Shown here piece after piece: positions 26,247 through 34,928 of a stretch of 50,221 nucleotides of DNA. Under the pieces are notes generated by a model. It was not told the DNA's origin, ran no database searches, and saw only the letters and a program-made list of their open reading frames with translations. Source of the DNA: DATELY01 sp035276085 (GTDB lineage Bacteria; Pseudomonadota; Gammaproteobacteria; Steroidobacterales; Steroidobacteraceae); assembly GCA_035276085.1 (NCBI GenBank), contig DATELY010000221.1:1-50221 (forward strand), in the 5' to 3' direction. Both the position numbers and the translations under genes were made by a program. The first letter of the stretch is position 1; the number at the start of each line of letters is the position of its first letter.

Positions 26247-27116
26247 ATGGCCACGCATGCGATTCCCACACCGTTGCTCGCCGCGAAGGCGCCGGGACGT
26301 CCGATCGGCGAACTGCTGGTGGCAGCGGGCCGCCTGTCACAGCAGGACGTTCATCAAGTGCTCGCGGTACAGCGGCAGCAGGGCGGCCGCTTCGGCGACA
26401 CCGCACGCGCATTGGGATTGATCGACGAAGCGGACGTGCGTCTGGCACTGGCACAACAGTTCCGGTACGACAGCGTGCCGCTCGGCGCGGCCAAGTTCAG
26501 CAAAGACCTCTACATCGCAGCGCGCCCCGACTGCCGCGCGAGCGAAGCGGTGCGCGCCTTGCGCGGTGAGCTCACGCTGCGATGGTTCGATCGCGATCAG
26601 CAGACACTCGTCGTGGGCGGCGCACGCGCCCGCTCCGGCACGAGCGTGCTGGCGGCGAATCTGGCGATTGCGTTTGCGCAGGCAGGCAAGCGCGCGTTGC
26701 TCGTGGATTGCGACTTGCGTTCGCCACAACTGCACGAGCTGTTCGGACTGCCCAGCGATCCCGGTCTGGCGGACGTGTTGAACGACCGCTGTGACCTGCA
26801 GGACGCCATCGTTCGAGTCGAGGACCTGCATTTGTCGGTGCTGTGCGCCGGCGCTGTGCAATCGCAGCCGCACGAGATCTTGAGCTCGACCGGCTTTGCG
26901 CATCGACTCGAACTGCTGCGTGCAGAGTACGACGTCATCATTCTCGACACACCGCCCATCCTGCAATGTGCCGAGAGTCAGATGATCGCCGCGCGCGCGC
27001 ATGGATATGTGCTGGTCACGCGGCGGCATCGCACCAAGCTCGAGGACATCGAGTTGGCGCAGCGGCGACTGGAGCCTACCGGGGCCACGGTACTGGGCGC
27101 GGTGATCGTCGAATGA
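26247..27116 (+). CDS. epsG: EpsG-type BY-kinase relative with altered Walker A
   Basis: A 289-residue cytosolic P-loop protein of the chain-length tyrosine-kinase family, partner of EpsF. Residues about 15-75 form a GspE/MshE N-terminal-like helical domain (GELLVAAGRLSQQDVHQVL). The kinase part has Walker A' (LLVDCDLRSPQ) and Walker B (VIILDTPP), but the P-loop is GARARSGTSVLAANLA: the lysine of GK[ST] is replaced by threonine. No C-terminal tyrosine cluster exists. Catalysis is thus doubtful. AAGGAG at 26236-26241 overlaps the epsF stop, and the gene's own stop overlaps the next start (ATGA). Confidence 0.88.
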   Translation: MATHAIPTPLLAAKAPGRPIGELLVAAGRLSQQDVHQVLAVQRQQGGRFGDTARALGLIDEADVRLALAQQFRYDSVPLGAAKFSKDLYIAARPDCRASEAVRALRGELTLRWFDRDQQTLVVGGARARSGTSVLAANLAIAFAQAGKRALLVDCDLRSPQLHELFGLPSDPGLADVLNDRCDLQDAIVRVEDLHLSVLCAGAVQSQPHEILSSTGFAHRLELLRAEYDVIILDTPPILQCAESQMIAARAHGYVLVTRRHRTKLEDIELAQRRLEPTGATVLGAVIVE

Positions 27117-28441
27117 CGGCACTCGTCAGCGTAGCGCGTCCCATCGGTGTAGCGGCGCCGTGCACCGCGGCCATCGGTGAGCACGACGCACCTCCGTGGC
27201 TCATCTATGCACCACTCCTTGGCGCCACGGTGTTGTCGAAGTTTTCCGTGCCGCCGCTCAGCGGCAAGGGCATCAGTCTGTCGTTCGGCATCTTCGCGGC
27301 AGCCGCCGCGCTGGGTGTCGCGACCTCGGCGTTGCGCGTGCATCCGACACGGTTCGCATGGCTGCTGGTGACGATGAGTCTGCTGTCGCTGCCGCAAATA
27401 CTCCGCGACAGCACGTTCTCTCTGCCCTCGCTGCTGCTGCTCGCCTGCGCACACGTGCCCTACGTGTTGTGCAGCTCGCAGGGGGGCGGTGTCGCGCACC
27501 GGACGCAGGAATTTTTCCAGCATCTGTGCGTGGCCCTCGGGATCTGTGCCATTGCTCAGTTCCTGTTGCAGTTCGTGGTGCCGGTGGCGCTGCTGTTTCC
27601 GATCGAGAACTTCGTGCCGCAGTCTTTCGTCGTGCAGCTCTTCAACCAGCAGGCGCCGCTCGACTACGGCTCGACGCTGTACCGCGCCAACGGCGTTTTC
27701 ATGATCGAGCCGTCGCTGCTCAGTCAGTTGTTGGCGGTGGCGCTGATCGTCGAGCTGTGTGGCAGCGCACGCCTGTGGCGCCTCGGCATCCATGCGCTCG
27801 CGCTCGTGTTCACCTACTCCGGCACGGGCATCATGATCCTGGCGGTCTGCGTGCCCGTGGTGATCGTGGCTTTGCGGCGCTGGCACGTCCTGGCGCTATT
27901 GGCCGGCGGGTTGCTCGTCCTTGCATTGCTGCGCGATCGGCTCTTCCTCGACCTGCTGCTCAGCCGCAGCAGCGAGCTCAGCGCGACGGGATCGAGCGGT
28001 TTCGCTCGCTTCGTTGGCGGCTTCTGGCTGTTCGACCAGTACCTGTGGCAGGACCCGGTACGGACGCTTATCGGCTTCGGCGCGGGCGCCTTTACCGACT
28101 ACGCGCCGCTGTCGCGCACACCGGTCAGCGAGATGCCGCTGTTCAAGCTGGTGTTCGAATTCGGCGTGCTCGGCACCGCTCTGTACGTCGCCTTCCTCGG
28201 CTATTGCGTGTTCGCCACGACTGCTGCGTTGCCGATCCGCCTGGCGATCTTCATTGCGCTGATGCTGAACGGCCTGTCGAATCCTTTCGCCCATGGCCTC
28301 GCATTCGGACTGCTGGTGTGGAGCATGTCTTGCCCCGCTGACCCGCCCGCTTCGCAAGCGACGCGCGAGATGGCCACGCAACGCCCTGTCCGGAGACGGA
28401 GATGGCTGCTCGCATGGCGGGGCAAAGGGCGAACGACATGA
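27113..28441 (+). CDS. O-antigen polymerase/ligase-like membrane protein (Wzy-like)
   Basis: A 442-residue protein with about ten to twelve membrane helices and a long loop around residues 170-225 (FVPQSFVVQLFNQQAPLDYG). A conserved-type segment near 310-350 (LIGFGAGAFTDYAPL ... SEMPLFKLVFEFGVLGT) resembles the Wzy_C/O-antigen ligase family. In a Wzx/Wzy-type locus with EpsF this would polymerise the repeat units at the periplasmic face. Sequence similarity in such proteins is low, so the call rests on topology, that motif and context. The last 40 residues are basic and cytosolic. ATGA overlaps at both ends. Confidence 0.82.
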   Translation: MTALVSVARPIGVAAPCTAAIGEHDAPPWLIYAPLLGATVLSKFSVPPLSGKGISLSFGIFAAAAALGVATSALRVHPTRFAWLLVTMSLLSLPQILRDSTFSLPSLLLLACAHVPYVLCSSQGGGVAHRTQEFFQHLCVALGICAIAQFLLQFVVPVALLFPIENFVPQSFVVQLFNQQAPLDYGSTLYRANGVFMIEPSLLSQLLAVALIVELCGSARLWRLGIHALALVFTYSGTGIMILAVCVPVVIVALRRWHVLALLAGGLLVLALLRDRLFLDLLLSRSSELSATGSSGFARFVGGFWLFDQYLWQDPVRTLIGFGAGAFTDYAPLSRTPVSEMPLFKLVFEFGVLGTALYVAFLGYCVFATTAALPIRLAIFIALMLNGLSNPFAHGLAFGLLVWSMSCPADPPASQATREMATQRPVRRRRWLLAWRGKGRTT

Positions 28442-29592
28442 CAATGCTGTTGCTCACGTCGAGTGCGATCGCGCTGCTGGCGGCGCTGCACCCCTTCCTG
28501 ACGTATCCATTGTCGCTCTTGCTGCTGAAGCAGCTGCGCCGCGAGCGGACGCCGCAACACAGCGACGCCGCGGTTCCGCGCTCCTTTGCCATCTGCATGT
28601 GCGCCTACAACGAAGAGCGCGTCATCGCCGCGAAGATGGAGAATCTCCTTGCGCTGCGCGTGCGCGAGCCCGATCTGCAGATTCTCGTGTATGTCGACGC
28701 TGCGAATGATGGCACCGCCGACATCCTGCGACGTTATGCCGACCGCATCGATCTGCATGTCTCTACGCAACGCCATGGCAAGACGCACGGCATGAACCTG
28801 CTGTCGGCGCAGGCGACCGCGGACGTGCTCGTGTTCACGGACGCGAATGTGATGCTCGATGTCGGCTGCATCGAGGATCTGCGGCGGCACTTCGCGGCTC
28901 CTGAAGTCGGCTGCGTTTGTGGCCATCTGCAGTACACGAACCCCGGAGAATCGGTGACCGCCGCTTCGGGTTCGCTGTACTGGCGTTTCGAGCAGGCGGT
29001 GAAGCGCCTGGAGTCGACCCTCGGGTCGACGATGGGCGCGGACGGTTCCGTGTTCGCGGTTCGCCGTCATCTGCGGCACGCGCCGCCGGCTCACCTCATC
29101 GACGACATGTACGTCTCGCTCGCGGTGCTGTGCGAGGGCGCCCGCGTGCTGCAGGTCACGGACGTGCGCGCATTCGAAGAATCTGTCAGCGCCTCGAGCG
29201 AGGAATTCAACCGCAAAGTGCGCATCGCCTGTCAGGCCTTCAACGTGCACCGGGTGATCTGGCCGCGACTGCGGCGGCTCGATGCGTTCACGCGGTATCA
29301 GTACGTGTCGCACAAGTTGATGCGTTGGCTGAGCATCTACTTCCTTGCCGCGGCCGCGTTGCTGTTCCTTGCTGCGCTGTGCAGTGCAGGTGCCAGCGCT
29401 GTGGCATTGACGTTGATCACGAGTGCCGCGTGCGTCACGTTGCTCGGCCACCTGTTCGCGATCAAACCGATCCCACAGTTGCTCGACATCCTCACCGCGC
29501 TCGCCGGCGCGGGCCTGGGCGTGTGGCGCTCGCTGCGCGGGGAGCGGTATCAGACGTGGACACCGGCCGCGTCGATCCGACAACGCAGATGA
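28438..29592 (+). CDS. membrane-anchored family 2 glycosyltransferase
   Basis: A 384-residue processive-type GT2 enzyme: one N-terminal helix (5-25), a GT-A domain with CMCAYNEERVIAAKMENLLA, VYVDAANDGT, VFTDANVMLD (the DxD-like metal site), then GADGSVFAVRR and the acceptor-side segment EFNRKVRIACQ, and three C-terminal helices (about 300-365). It probably adds a sugar to the undecaprenyl-linked unit. I use the ATG at 28438, which forms ATGA with the preceding stop; an ATG at 28402 would overlap it by 40 bases. Confidence 0.9.
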   Translation: MTMLLLTSSAIALLAALHPFLTYPLSLLLLKQLRRERTPQHSDAAVPRSFAICMCAYNEERVIAAKMENLLALRVREPDLQILVYVDAANDGTADILRRYADRIDLHVSTQRHGKTHGMNLLSAQATADVLVFTDANVMLDVGCIEDLRRHFAAPEVGCVCGHLQYTNPGESVTAASGSLYWRFEQAVKRLESTLGSTMGADGSVFAVRRHLRHAPPAHLIDDMYVSLAVLCEGARVLQVTDVRAFEESVSASSEEFNRKVRIACQAFNVHRVIWPRLRRLDAFTRYQYVSHKLMRWLSIYFLAAAALLFLAALCSAGASAVALTLITSAACVTLLGHLFAIKPIPQLLDILTALAGAGLGVWRSLRGERYQTWTPAASIRQRR

Positions 29593-30605
29593 ACCTGCAC
29601 CCGCGCACCTATACCGGTTTTGCCGCAGCCGTTCTGTTCGCGGCTGCGCTCAACAGCGTGTTCGTGCCTGCAAGAGCGGCGGACTCCGCCGGGTCCATGC
29701 TGGGCGTGTATGAAGGCGCCGGCTGCACCGGCACACGCAAGCTCGCGGACTTCGAGCGCTGGTTTGGACGCAGGCCGCCGCGCGTGCTCGATTTCATCGC
29801 ATGGAAAGACGGCCGCGACGGCTGGAACTGGGTATTGGGCTGCTGGAACACGCTCGGCGTGCAGGACCTCACGATCTCCGTGCCGATGCTGCCGGGCGAC
29901 GGCTCGGGCACGTTGGCGCAAGGCGCGGCAGGCAAGTTCGATGCGATGTTTGCGAATCTGGCGCTCGACTTGGTGAAGCGCGGTTTCGCCGATGCCACCG
30001 TGCGCATCGGCTGGGAGTTCAACGGCGACTGGTATCCGTGGGCAGCCTCCAGGGATCGAGCATCCTGGATCACATACTGGCGCCGCATCGTGTCGATCAT
30101 GCGCAATGCGCCAGGCGCTGCCTTCAAGTTCGACTGGTGCCCGGCGGTGGGGTGGACTGCAGTCACAGCACAGGATCTCTACCCCGGCGACGAGTACGTC
30201 GACTACATCGGGCTCGACATCTACAACATTACGTGGGATGCGAAGATAGTGACGCCCGCGCAGCGCTGGAACGAGAAGATGACCACGCGCAACGGACTCA
30301 AGTGGCATCGCGATTTCGCCGCAAGCCGCGGCAAACCCATGTCGTTTCCGGAATGGGGCACGATGACCCGGTTCGACGGCGACGGCAGCGGCGGCGGCGA
30401 CGATCCGTACTTCATCGAGCAGATGGCGCAGTGGATCGCGAGCAACAACGTCGCCTATCACAATTACTGGGACTACAAAGACCGCAAGTACAACTCGCGC
30501 CTCTCGGACGGCAGTCATCCGCTGGCAGCCGAGGCCTTCCTGCGCGTCTTTGGCGGCAAGACGCCCACTGCGCCCATTCTCGTGAACCCGGGGCGACAGC
30601 AATGA
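29589..30605 (+). CDS. secreted glycoside hydrolase family 26-like enzyme
   Basis: A 338-residue exported hydrolase. A signal peptide (1-31, ending VPARA) precedes a GH26-type (beta/alpha)8 barrel; members cleave beta-mannans or beta-1,3-xylans. The acid/base glutamate is seen in VRIGWEFNGDWYPW and the nucleophile in MSFPEWGTM, both in family context; LDIYNITWD lies between them. Its position inside a polysaccharide operon suggests that it trims or releases the polymer made here, rather than feeding on foreign glycan; that is inference. It overlaps both neighbours as ATGA. Confidence 0.88.
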   Translation: MNLHPRTYTGFAAAVLFAAALNSVFVPARAADSAGSMLGVYEGAGCTGTRKLADFERWFGRRPPRVLDFIAWKDGRDGWNWVLGCWNTLGVQDLTISVPMLPGDGSGTLAQGAAGKFDAMFANLALDLVKRGFADATVRIGWEFNGDWYPWAASRDRASWITYWRRIVSIMRNAPGAAFKFDWCPAVGWTAVTAQDLYPGDEYVDYIGLDIYNITWDAKIVTPAQRWNEKMTTRNGLKWHRDFAASRGKPMSFPEWGTMTRFDGDGSGGGDDPYFIEQMAQWIASNNVAYHNYWDYKDRKYNSRLSDGSHPLAAEAFLRVFGGKTPTAPILVNPGRQQ

Positions 30606-31726
30606 GCTCGAACGCCGCACGAGCTGCGCAGCGCACCGACTTCAACGTGGCCTTGAACGGCTACCGCGGCCTGTGCGCAGCGCTCGTATTCGTGCATCAC
30701 CTCGGCAGCGCGGGTGTCGTGCCCTGGCCTGCGGGCGGCGCCGCTGCACAGGCGGTCACCTTCGTGTGGCGCGGGCTGCAGTACGGCGTCGAGATGTTCT
30801 TCATGATCAGCGGCTTCGTGATTCTCGGCAGTCTCGTGCGGCACGCGACGGTCGCAGGGTTCTTGCGCGATCGCTTCGTCCGCATCTTCTCCGCCTGGGT
30901 GCCTACGCTCGTGGCGGTGACACTCGTGTGCATGCTCTTCCAGCTGAAAGTATTCGCCGACATCGGTGCCGTTAACGCCGTGGGCCTGTTTGTCGCGAAT
31001 CTGTTGTTGCTGCCGCCTGTCGTACCGCTGCCGATGATCCACCTCGTGTCGTGGAGCCTGACCTACGAGTGGATCTTCTACTTCTCGGCGGCAGCGGGGC
31101 TCGCAGTCCTGCGACTACGCCAGCGCTGGGCGACCGCGCTGTGGCTCACCGTATCGTTGTCGTTCGTCTGCCTGTTCCCGCGTGCCACGTTCTTCATCGT
31201 CGGTGTGCTCGTGTTCAAGTACCGCGACTGGTTCTGCGCGCATCGACGCTGGCTGCGGTGGCCCGTGGCGAGCCTCCTCCTGTTCCTGATCGCGTGGGGT
31301 CTGACGGGCGCAGAGAAAGCCGATCTCAAAGACACGTGGGTCGACTGGCTGCTGGATGGACGCTGGCTCGCCGGGTTGATCGCGTTCGCTGCGGGCTTGC
31401 ACATGTTTGCGAGCGTGACGGTGGGCGCAAGTCGCGAGTCTGCGTACCTCACCGGCCGCACGTTTCAGTTCCTCGGCGCGATCAGCTACAGCTTCTATCT
31501 GTGGCACTCACTCGTCATCTCCGTGGTGAAGCGAGTCGTCACTCCCTACGTCGTTCCTGAAGTGGGCGTGGCGATGGGCTTCGTCGTGTTCACCATGCTG
31601 TCGCTTGCGATATCCATCCCGCTCGCCTGGGTCTCATGGCGCACGTTCGAGGTACATCTCGCCAGGCGGCTGCAGACATGGCTCAAGCCGCAGCGCGGCG
31701 TTGGAGAACCGATCCGTGCGACGTGA
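30602..31726 (+). CDS. acyltransferase family 3 membrane protein (first)
   Basis: A 374-residue integral membrane O-acyltransferase (Acyl_transf_3, OafA/WecH type) with about ten helices. The family's opening block is NGYRGLCAALVFVHHLG, with the conserved histidine, and VEMFFMISGFVILGSL follows; LGAISYSFYLWHSLV is the late signature. Such proteins transfer acetyl or succinyl groups to sugars of surface polysaccharides. Donor and acceptor cannot be told from sequence. It is coupled to the GH26 gene (ATGA) and overlaps the next gene by 11 bases. Confidence 0.92.
   Translation: MSSNAARAAQRTDFNVALNGYRGLCAALVFVHHLGSAGVVPWPAGGAAAQAVTFVWRGLQYGVEMFFMISGFVILGSLVRHATVAGFLRDRFVRIFSAWVPTLVAVTLVCMLFQLKVFADIGAVNAVGLFVANLLLLPPVVPLPMIHLVSWSLTYEWIFYFSAAAGLAVLRLRQRWATALWLTVSLSFVCLFPRATFFIVGVLVFKYRDWFCAHRRWLRWPVASLLLFLIAWGLTGAEKADLKDTWVDWLLDGRWLAGLIAFAAGLHMFASVTVGASRESAYLTGRTFQFLGAISYSFYLWHSLVISVVKRVVTPYVVPEVGVAMGFVVFTMLSLAISIPLAWVSWRTFEVHLARRLQTWLKPQRGVGEPIRAT
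31703..31708 (+). promoter_or_regulatory. ribosome binding site deciding a GTG start
   Basis: GGAGAA sits seven bases before the GTG at 31716. It supports that GTG as start of the following glycosyltransferase; no ATG exists in frame nearby. Confidence 0.6.
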
Positions 31727-32972
31727 ATCCTTACCGCTGCCGGCGCGCTGTCTGTGGCTCTCGCGCTACTTGCCCTATCCGATCGATTCGGGCGCAACAC
31801 AGTATTCGGCCAAGATGGCCGAGTCGCTGGCAGCGACCGGCGTGCATGTGCGCTATCTCGGCTTCGGCGGTGCCGAGCAGATGCCCGCGATCGCGAACAT
31901 CGAATGGTGCCGCGTGCCTGGCGAGCGTCGTCATCCGGCACGGGCGCTGCTCACCACATTGCCCGTGGCGGCCGCTATCGACGCCACGCCCGCATACAAG
32001 ATGCTGCTCGAGGAGCAATTGCGCGAGCCTTGGGATCTCATCGTGTTCGATGGCTATGGCACCGGTTGGGCGCTGCAACGCTGCAAGCAGCATCGGCGTG
32101 CGGCGGCGGCGCTCCTCGTTCATGTTTCACACAACCACGAAGCGGGCTTGTGGCGTTCGATGGCGCAGCAAGCACGCCGCTCGCTGCTGCAGAAACTCGT
32201 GTTGTGGCACAACGCGTGGCGTGCTGACCGATTGGAACGGCGCCTGGTGCGCACCGGCGATCTCGTAACCACCATCACCGCGGAAGACGGGCGCGCATTG
32301 GGCGCGCATGGCCGGCACGCGCGCGTGCTGGCATTGACCCCTGGCTATGACGGTCCAGTCGCGCCGGAACGCACGGTAGACACCACGACGCCGCGTCGCG
32401 TGCTGCTCGTCGGCTCGTTTCACTGGGTCGTGAAGCAGGAGAACCTGCGGCAGTTCGTCGACTGCGCCGATGCACTCTTCCACGCCGCCGGCATCGAGCT
32501 CGACGTCGTCGGAGACGTTCCGCAAGCGCTGCGACTCGAGTTGTCCGCGCGTACCCGCGCGACAAGCTTCCATGGATTCGCCCCCGACATGCTGGCATTC
32601 ACGAGCGCTGCACGGCTTGCGGTCGTGCCTGAAGTGATCGGCGGCGGCTTCAAGATGAAATTCCTCGACTACTTTTTCAGCCGCGTCCCGGTCGCGTCGC
32701 TCACGCACGCTGCCGTCGGCCTGCCGGACGAACTGCGAACCCACGTGCTGATGCGTGAGCAACTACCGGCGCTCGTGCAGCTGATCGTGGACTGCATCGA
32801 CCGCGTCGACCTGCTCGATGACATGCAACGGTGCGCGCTTGCTCGCGCCAGCACGTTGTTTCGCTGGCCCGACCGAGGCCGGGCCCTGCGCGCAGCGATC
32901 ACTCGCGAACAGCGTGCCCGCGTGCCGCAGACGACGGCAGCACAGGCCGCCACACCGCTCACCCGTACTTGA
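31716..32972 (+). CDS. GT-B glycosyltransferase (family 4-like)
   Basis: A 418-residue cytosolic glycosyltransferase of GT-B fold. The N-terminal acceptor domain opens with RCLWLSRYLPYPIDSGATQYS, a common start in such enzymes; the C-terminal nucleotide-sugar domain has RRVLLVGSFHWVVKQENLRQF, SFHGFAPDM and VPEVIGGGFKMKFLDYFFSRVPVAS, where the phosphate-binding glycine cluster sits. The start is GTG, within the end of the preceding acyltransferase gene. It should add one sugar of the repeat unit; donor unknown. Confidence 0.85.
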   Translation: MRRESLPLPARCLWLSRYLPYPIDSGATQYSAKMAESLAATGVHVRYLGFGGAEQMPAIANIEWCRVPGERRHPARALLTTLPVAAAIDATPAYKMLLEEQLREPWDLIVFDGYGTGWALQRCKQHRRAAAALLVHVSHNHEAGLWRSMAQQARRSLLQKLVLWHNAWRADRLERRLVRTGDLVTTITAEDGRALGAHGRHARVLALTPGYDGPVAPERTVDTTTPRRVLLVGSFHWVVKQENLRQFVDCADALFHAAGIELDVVGDVPQALRLELSARTRATSFHGFAPDMLAFTSAARLAVVPEVIGGGFKMKFLDYFFSRVPVASLTHAAVGLPDELRTHVLMREQLPALVQLIVDCIDRVDLLDDMQRCALARASTLFRWPDRGRALRAAITREQRARVPQTTAAQAATPLTRT

Positions 32973-32982
32973 AGGACAACCG

Positions 32983-33732
32983 ATGGACGCCAGTGCCAGA
33001 GTCCTGCGCGAACGCGAGTTCCACAACCAGCGCTTCGCGGACGAGACGGAACGCGAAGGCCGCGTGCGCCGCTTCTACGATGCCATCGCCTACGGCTTCG
33101 ATCTGTTCCGTACCCGAGTGATGGAACAGGCGCGTGGACGTCGCGTCCTGGAATACGGTTGCGGCACGGAAATCCTCGCGTTCGCTCTGAGCGAGCAGGC
33201 CAAGGAAGTGATCGGCATCGACATCTCCGACGTCGCTATCGCGCGCGCGGAACAGACTGCGCGTGCACAACAGCTGCAGAACGTGGCGTTCAAGCTCGAC
33301 AACGCCGAAGCGATGAGTCTGCCGGATGCCTCCGTCGATGTAGTCGCCGGCAGTGGGATCGTCCATCACCTCGACATTGCCAAGTCGATGCGCGAGCTGC
33401 GGCGCGTGCTGCGACCGGGCGGCGTCGCCATCTTTGCCGAGCCGATGGGGCACAACCCGCTCGTGAACTGGTACCGCCGGCGCACACCGGATCTGCGCAC
33501 GCCCGACGAACATCCGCTGTTGCTGCGGGATCTCGCCGCCATGGAGCAGAACTTCAAGGGCTCGCATGTGACGTATTTCGGGTTGATCGCACCGGTGCTG
33601 GGCCTGTTCTCCGCGCACCCCAATCCTCGCAGCCGCATCACGCGTGCCGTGTGGGCGCTGGACCGCTTTCTGTGCCGCTGCGCGCCGATCAGGCACTACG
33701 CATGGTTCTGCGTCATCGAGCTGCGTGCATGA
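32983..33732 (+). CDS. class I SAM-dependent methyltransferase (Methyltransf_11 type)
   Basis: A 249-residue methyltransferase with motif I VLEYGCGTEILAFAL (56-70), IGIDISDVA for the SAM ribose contact, and VVAGSGIVHHL followed by RRVLRPGGVAIFAEP. The fold is clear, the substrate is not; in this operon a sugar hydroxyl or carboxyl of the growing glycan is plausible. A GAAGGA ribosome binding site precedes the ATG at 32983. Its stop overlaps the next start (ATGA). Confidence 0.88.
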   Translation: MDASARVLREREFHNQRFADETEREGRVRRFYDAIAYGFDLFRTRVMEQARGRRVLEYGCGTEILAFALSEQAKEVIGIDISDVAIARAEQTARAQQLQNVAFKLDNAEAMSLPDASVDVVAGSGIVHHLDIAKSMRELRRVLRPGGVAIFAEPMGHNPLVNWYRRRTPDLRTPDEHPLLLRDLAAMEQNFKGSHVTYFGLIAPVLGLFSAHPNPRSRITRAVWALDRFLCRCAPIRHYAWFCVIELRA

Positions 33733-34928
33733 GCCAGCATTCCGTACAACGCTGGTTGCTGGTCGACGGCAGCGCCGAGTTCGGCGGCCACGAGGTCATG
33801 GTGCTGCGCCTCGCTCGCGAGGTGTCGCGCGATGCCCGCATCCATTTACAGTTGCTCACGCGGGAGGGCTCGAAGCTCCAACGCCTGGCGGGCGCGGCGG
33901 CCGTGCCGCGCGCGCTTCCGCATCACCCTGCCGTGCGCAGCATGGCGGCGCGGGTGCTCGATGCATGTCGTGATGCCTGTGTGTTCGCGCGCACGCTGCT
34001 GCGTGAGCGACCGGACCTCTGTGTGATCGCGTGCGGATGCTTGTTGGCACAACCGGTCTACGCTCCCCTGGCGCGCTTGCTCGGCGTGAAAGTCGCAATC
34101 TACGTACCGATCGTGGATTCGGCGCGCACGATGGGCTTTCCCACGGCGAAGTGGCGCGATGGGCTGATGCGCCTGCTCTACGGCAATCTGCCGCATGCGT
34201 GGATCACCATCACACGACAACAGGCCGCGAGCCTGCGCGCCTGGGCGCGCGTGCGCAGGCCCATCCTGACGCTGCCCAACACCATCGAGCCGCAACTGGA
34301 AGAATGGGCCCGCAAGGCACGCGGCAGGGAAACCACCGAGTCGACCACCCTGCGAGCGCTCGTGCTCGGAAGGCTCGAGCCACAACAGAAGGGACTGGAC
34401 ATGCTGCTCGAGTATCTCGAGCGCGCGCAGCCACAGCATGTCCGCATCCACTTCGTCGGCTCGGGCTGGTATGCGGATCGGATCCGCGAGCGCATGGCTG
34501 CAAATCCACGACTGCAGCAAGTCATCGAGCTGTCTGCGTGGAGCGAAACCCGCGCGATGTTGCAAAGCCATGATGTGCTGCTACTGACGTCGCGCTACGA
34601 AGGCGTGCCGCTCGTGATGCTGGAAGCGATGGCGGCAGGCGTACCGGTCATCGCCTCCGATCTGCCCGGCACGCGCGCATTCCTCCCTGCCGAGTGCCTG
34701 TTCCAGGTCGGTGATGTGGATGCCGCTTTCGCACAACTGAATCTGCTGCGCGCTGCGGCCCACCGCGACGCCATCGTCGCCCGCAATCGCGACGTGTACT
34801 GGCAGAGCGCTTCGAATGCCATGTTCAGCGTCGCAGTCGGCCAGCTCATGCAGCAATTGCGCGAGCTCGCCGGTGCGGCCGATGCGGCCTCGGCCGCAAC
34901 CACCCTCTCGGCGTCGCAGCGGAAATGA
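33729..34928 (+). CDS. family 4 glycosyltransferase
   Basis: A 399-residue GT-B enzyme. The N-terminal domain begins LLVDGSAEFGGHEVMVLRLA; the C-terminal donor domain reads LRALVLGRLEPQQKGLDMLL, then SRYEGVPLVMLEAMAAGVPVIAS, the EX7E-type retaining GT4 signature. It acts in the cytosol on the undecaprenyl-linked saccharide. Coupled by ATGA on both sides. Sugar specificity is not assigned. Confidence 0.92.
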   Translation: MSQHSVQRWLLVDGSAEFGGHEVMVLRLAREVSRDARIHLQLLTREGSKLQRLAGAAAVPRALPHHPAVRSMAARVLDACRDACVFARTLLRERPDLCVIACGCLLAQPVYAPLARLLGVKVAIYVPIVDSARTMGFPTAKWRDGLMRLLYGNLPHAWITITRQQAASLRAWARVRRPILTLPNTIEPQLEEWARKARGRETTESTTLRALVLGRLEPQQKGLDMLLEYLERAQPQHVRIHFVGSGWYADRIRERMAANPRLQQVIELSAWSETRAMLQSHDVLLLTSRYEGVPLVMLEAMAAGVPVIASDLPGTRAFLPAECLFQVGDVDAAFAQLNLLRAAAHRDAIVARNRDVYWQSASNAMFSVAVGQLMQQLRELAGAADAASAATTLSASQRK

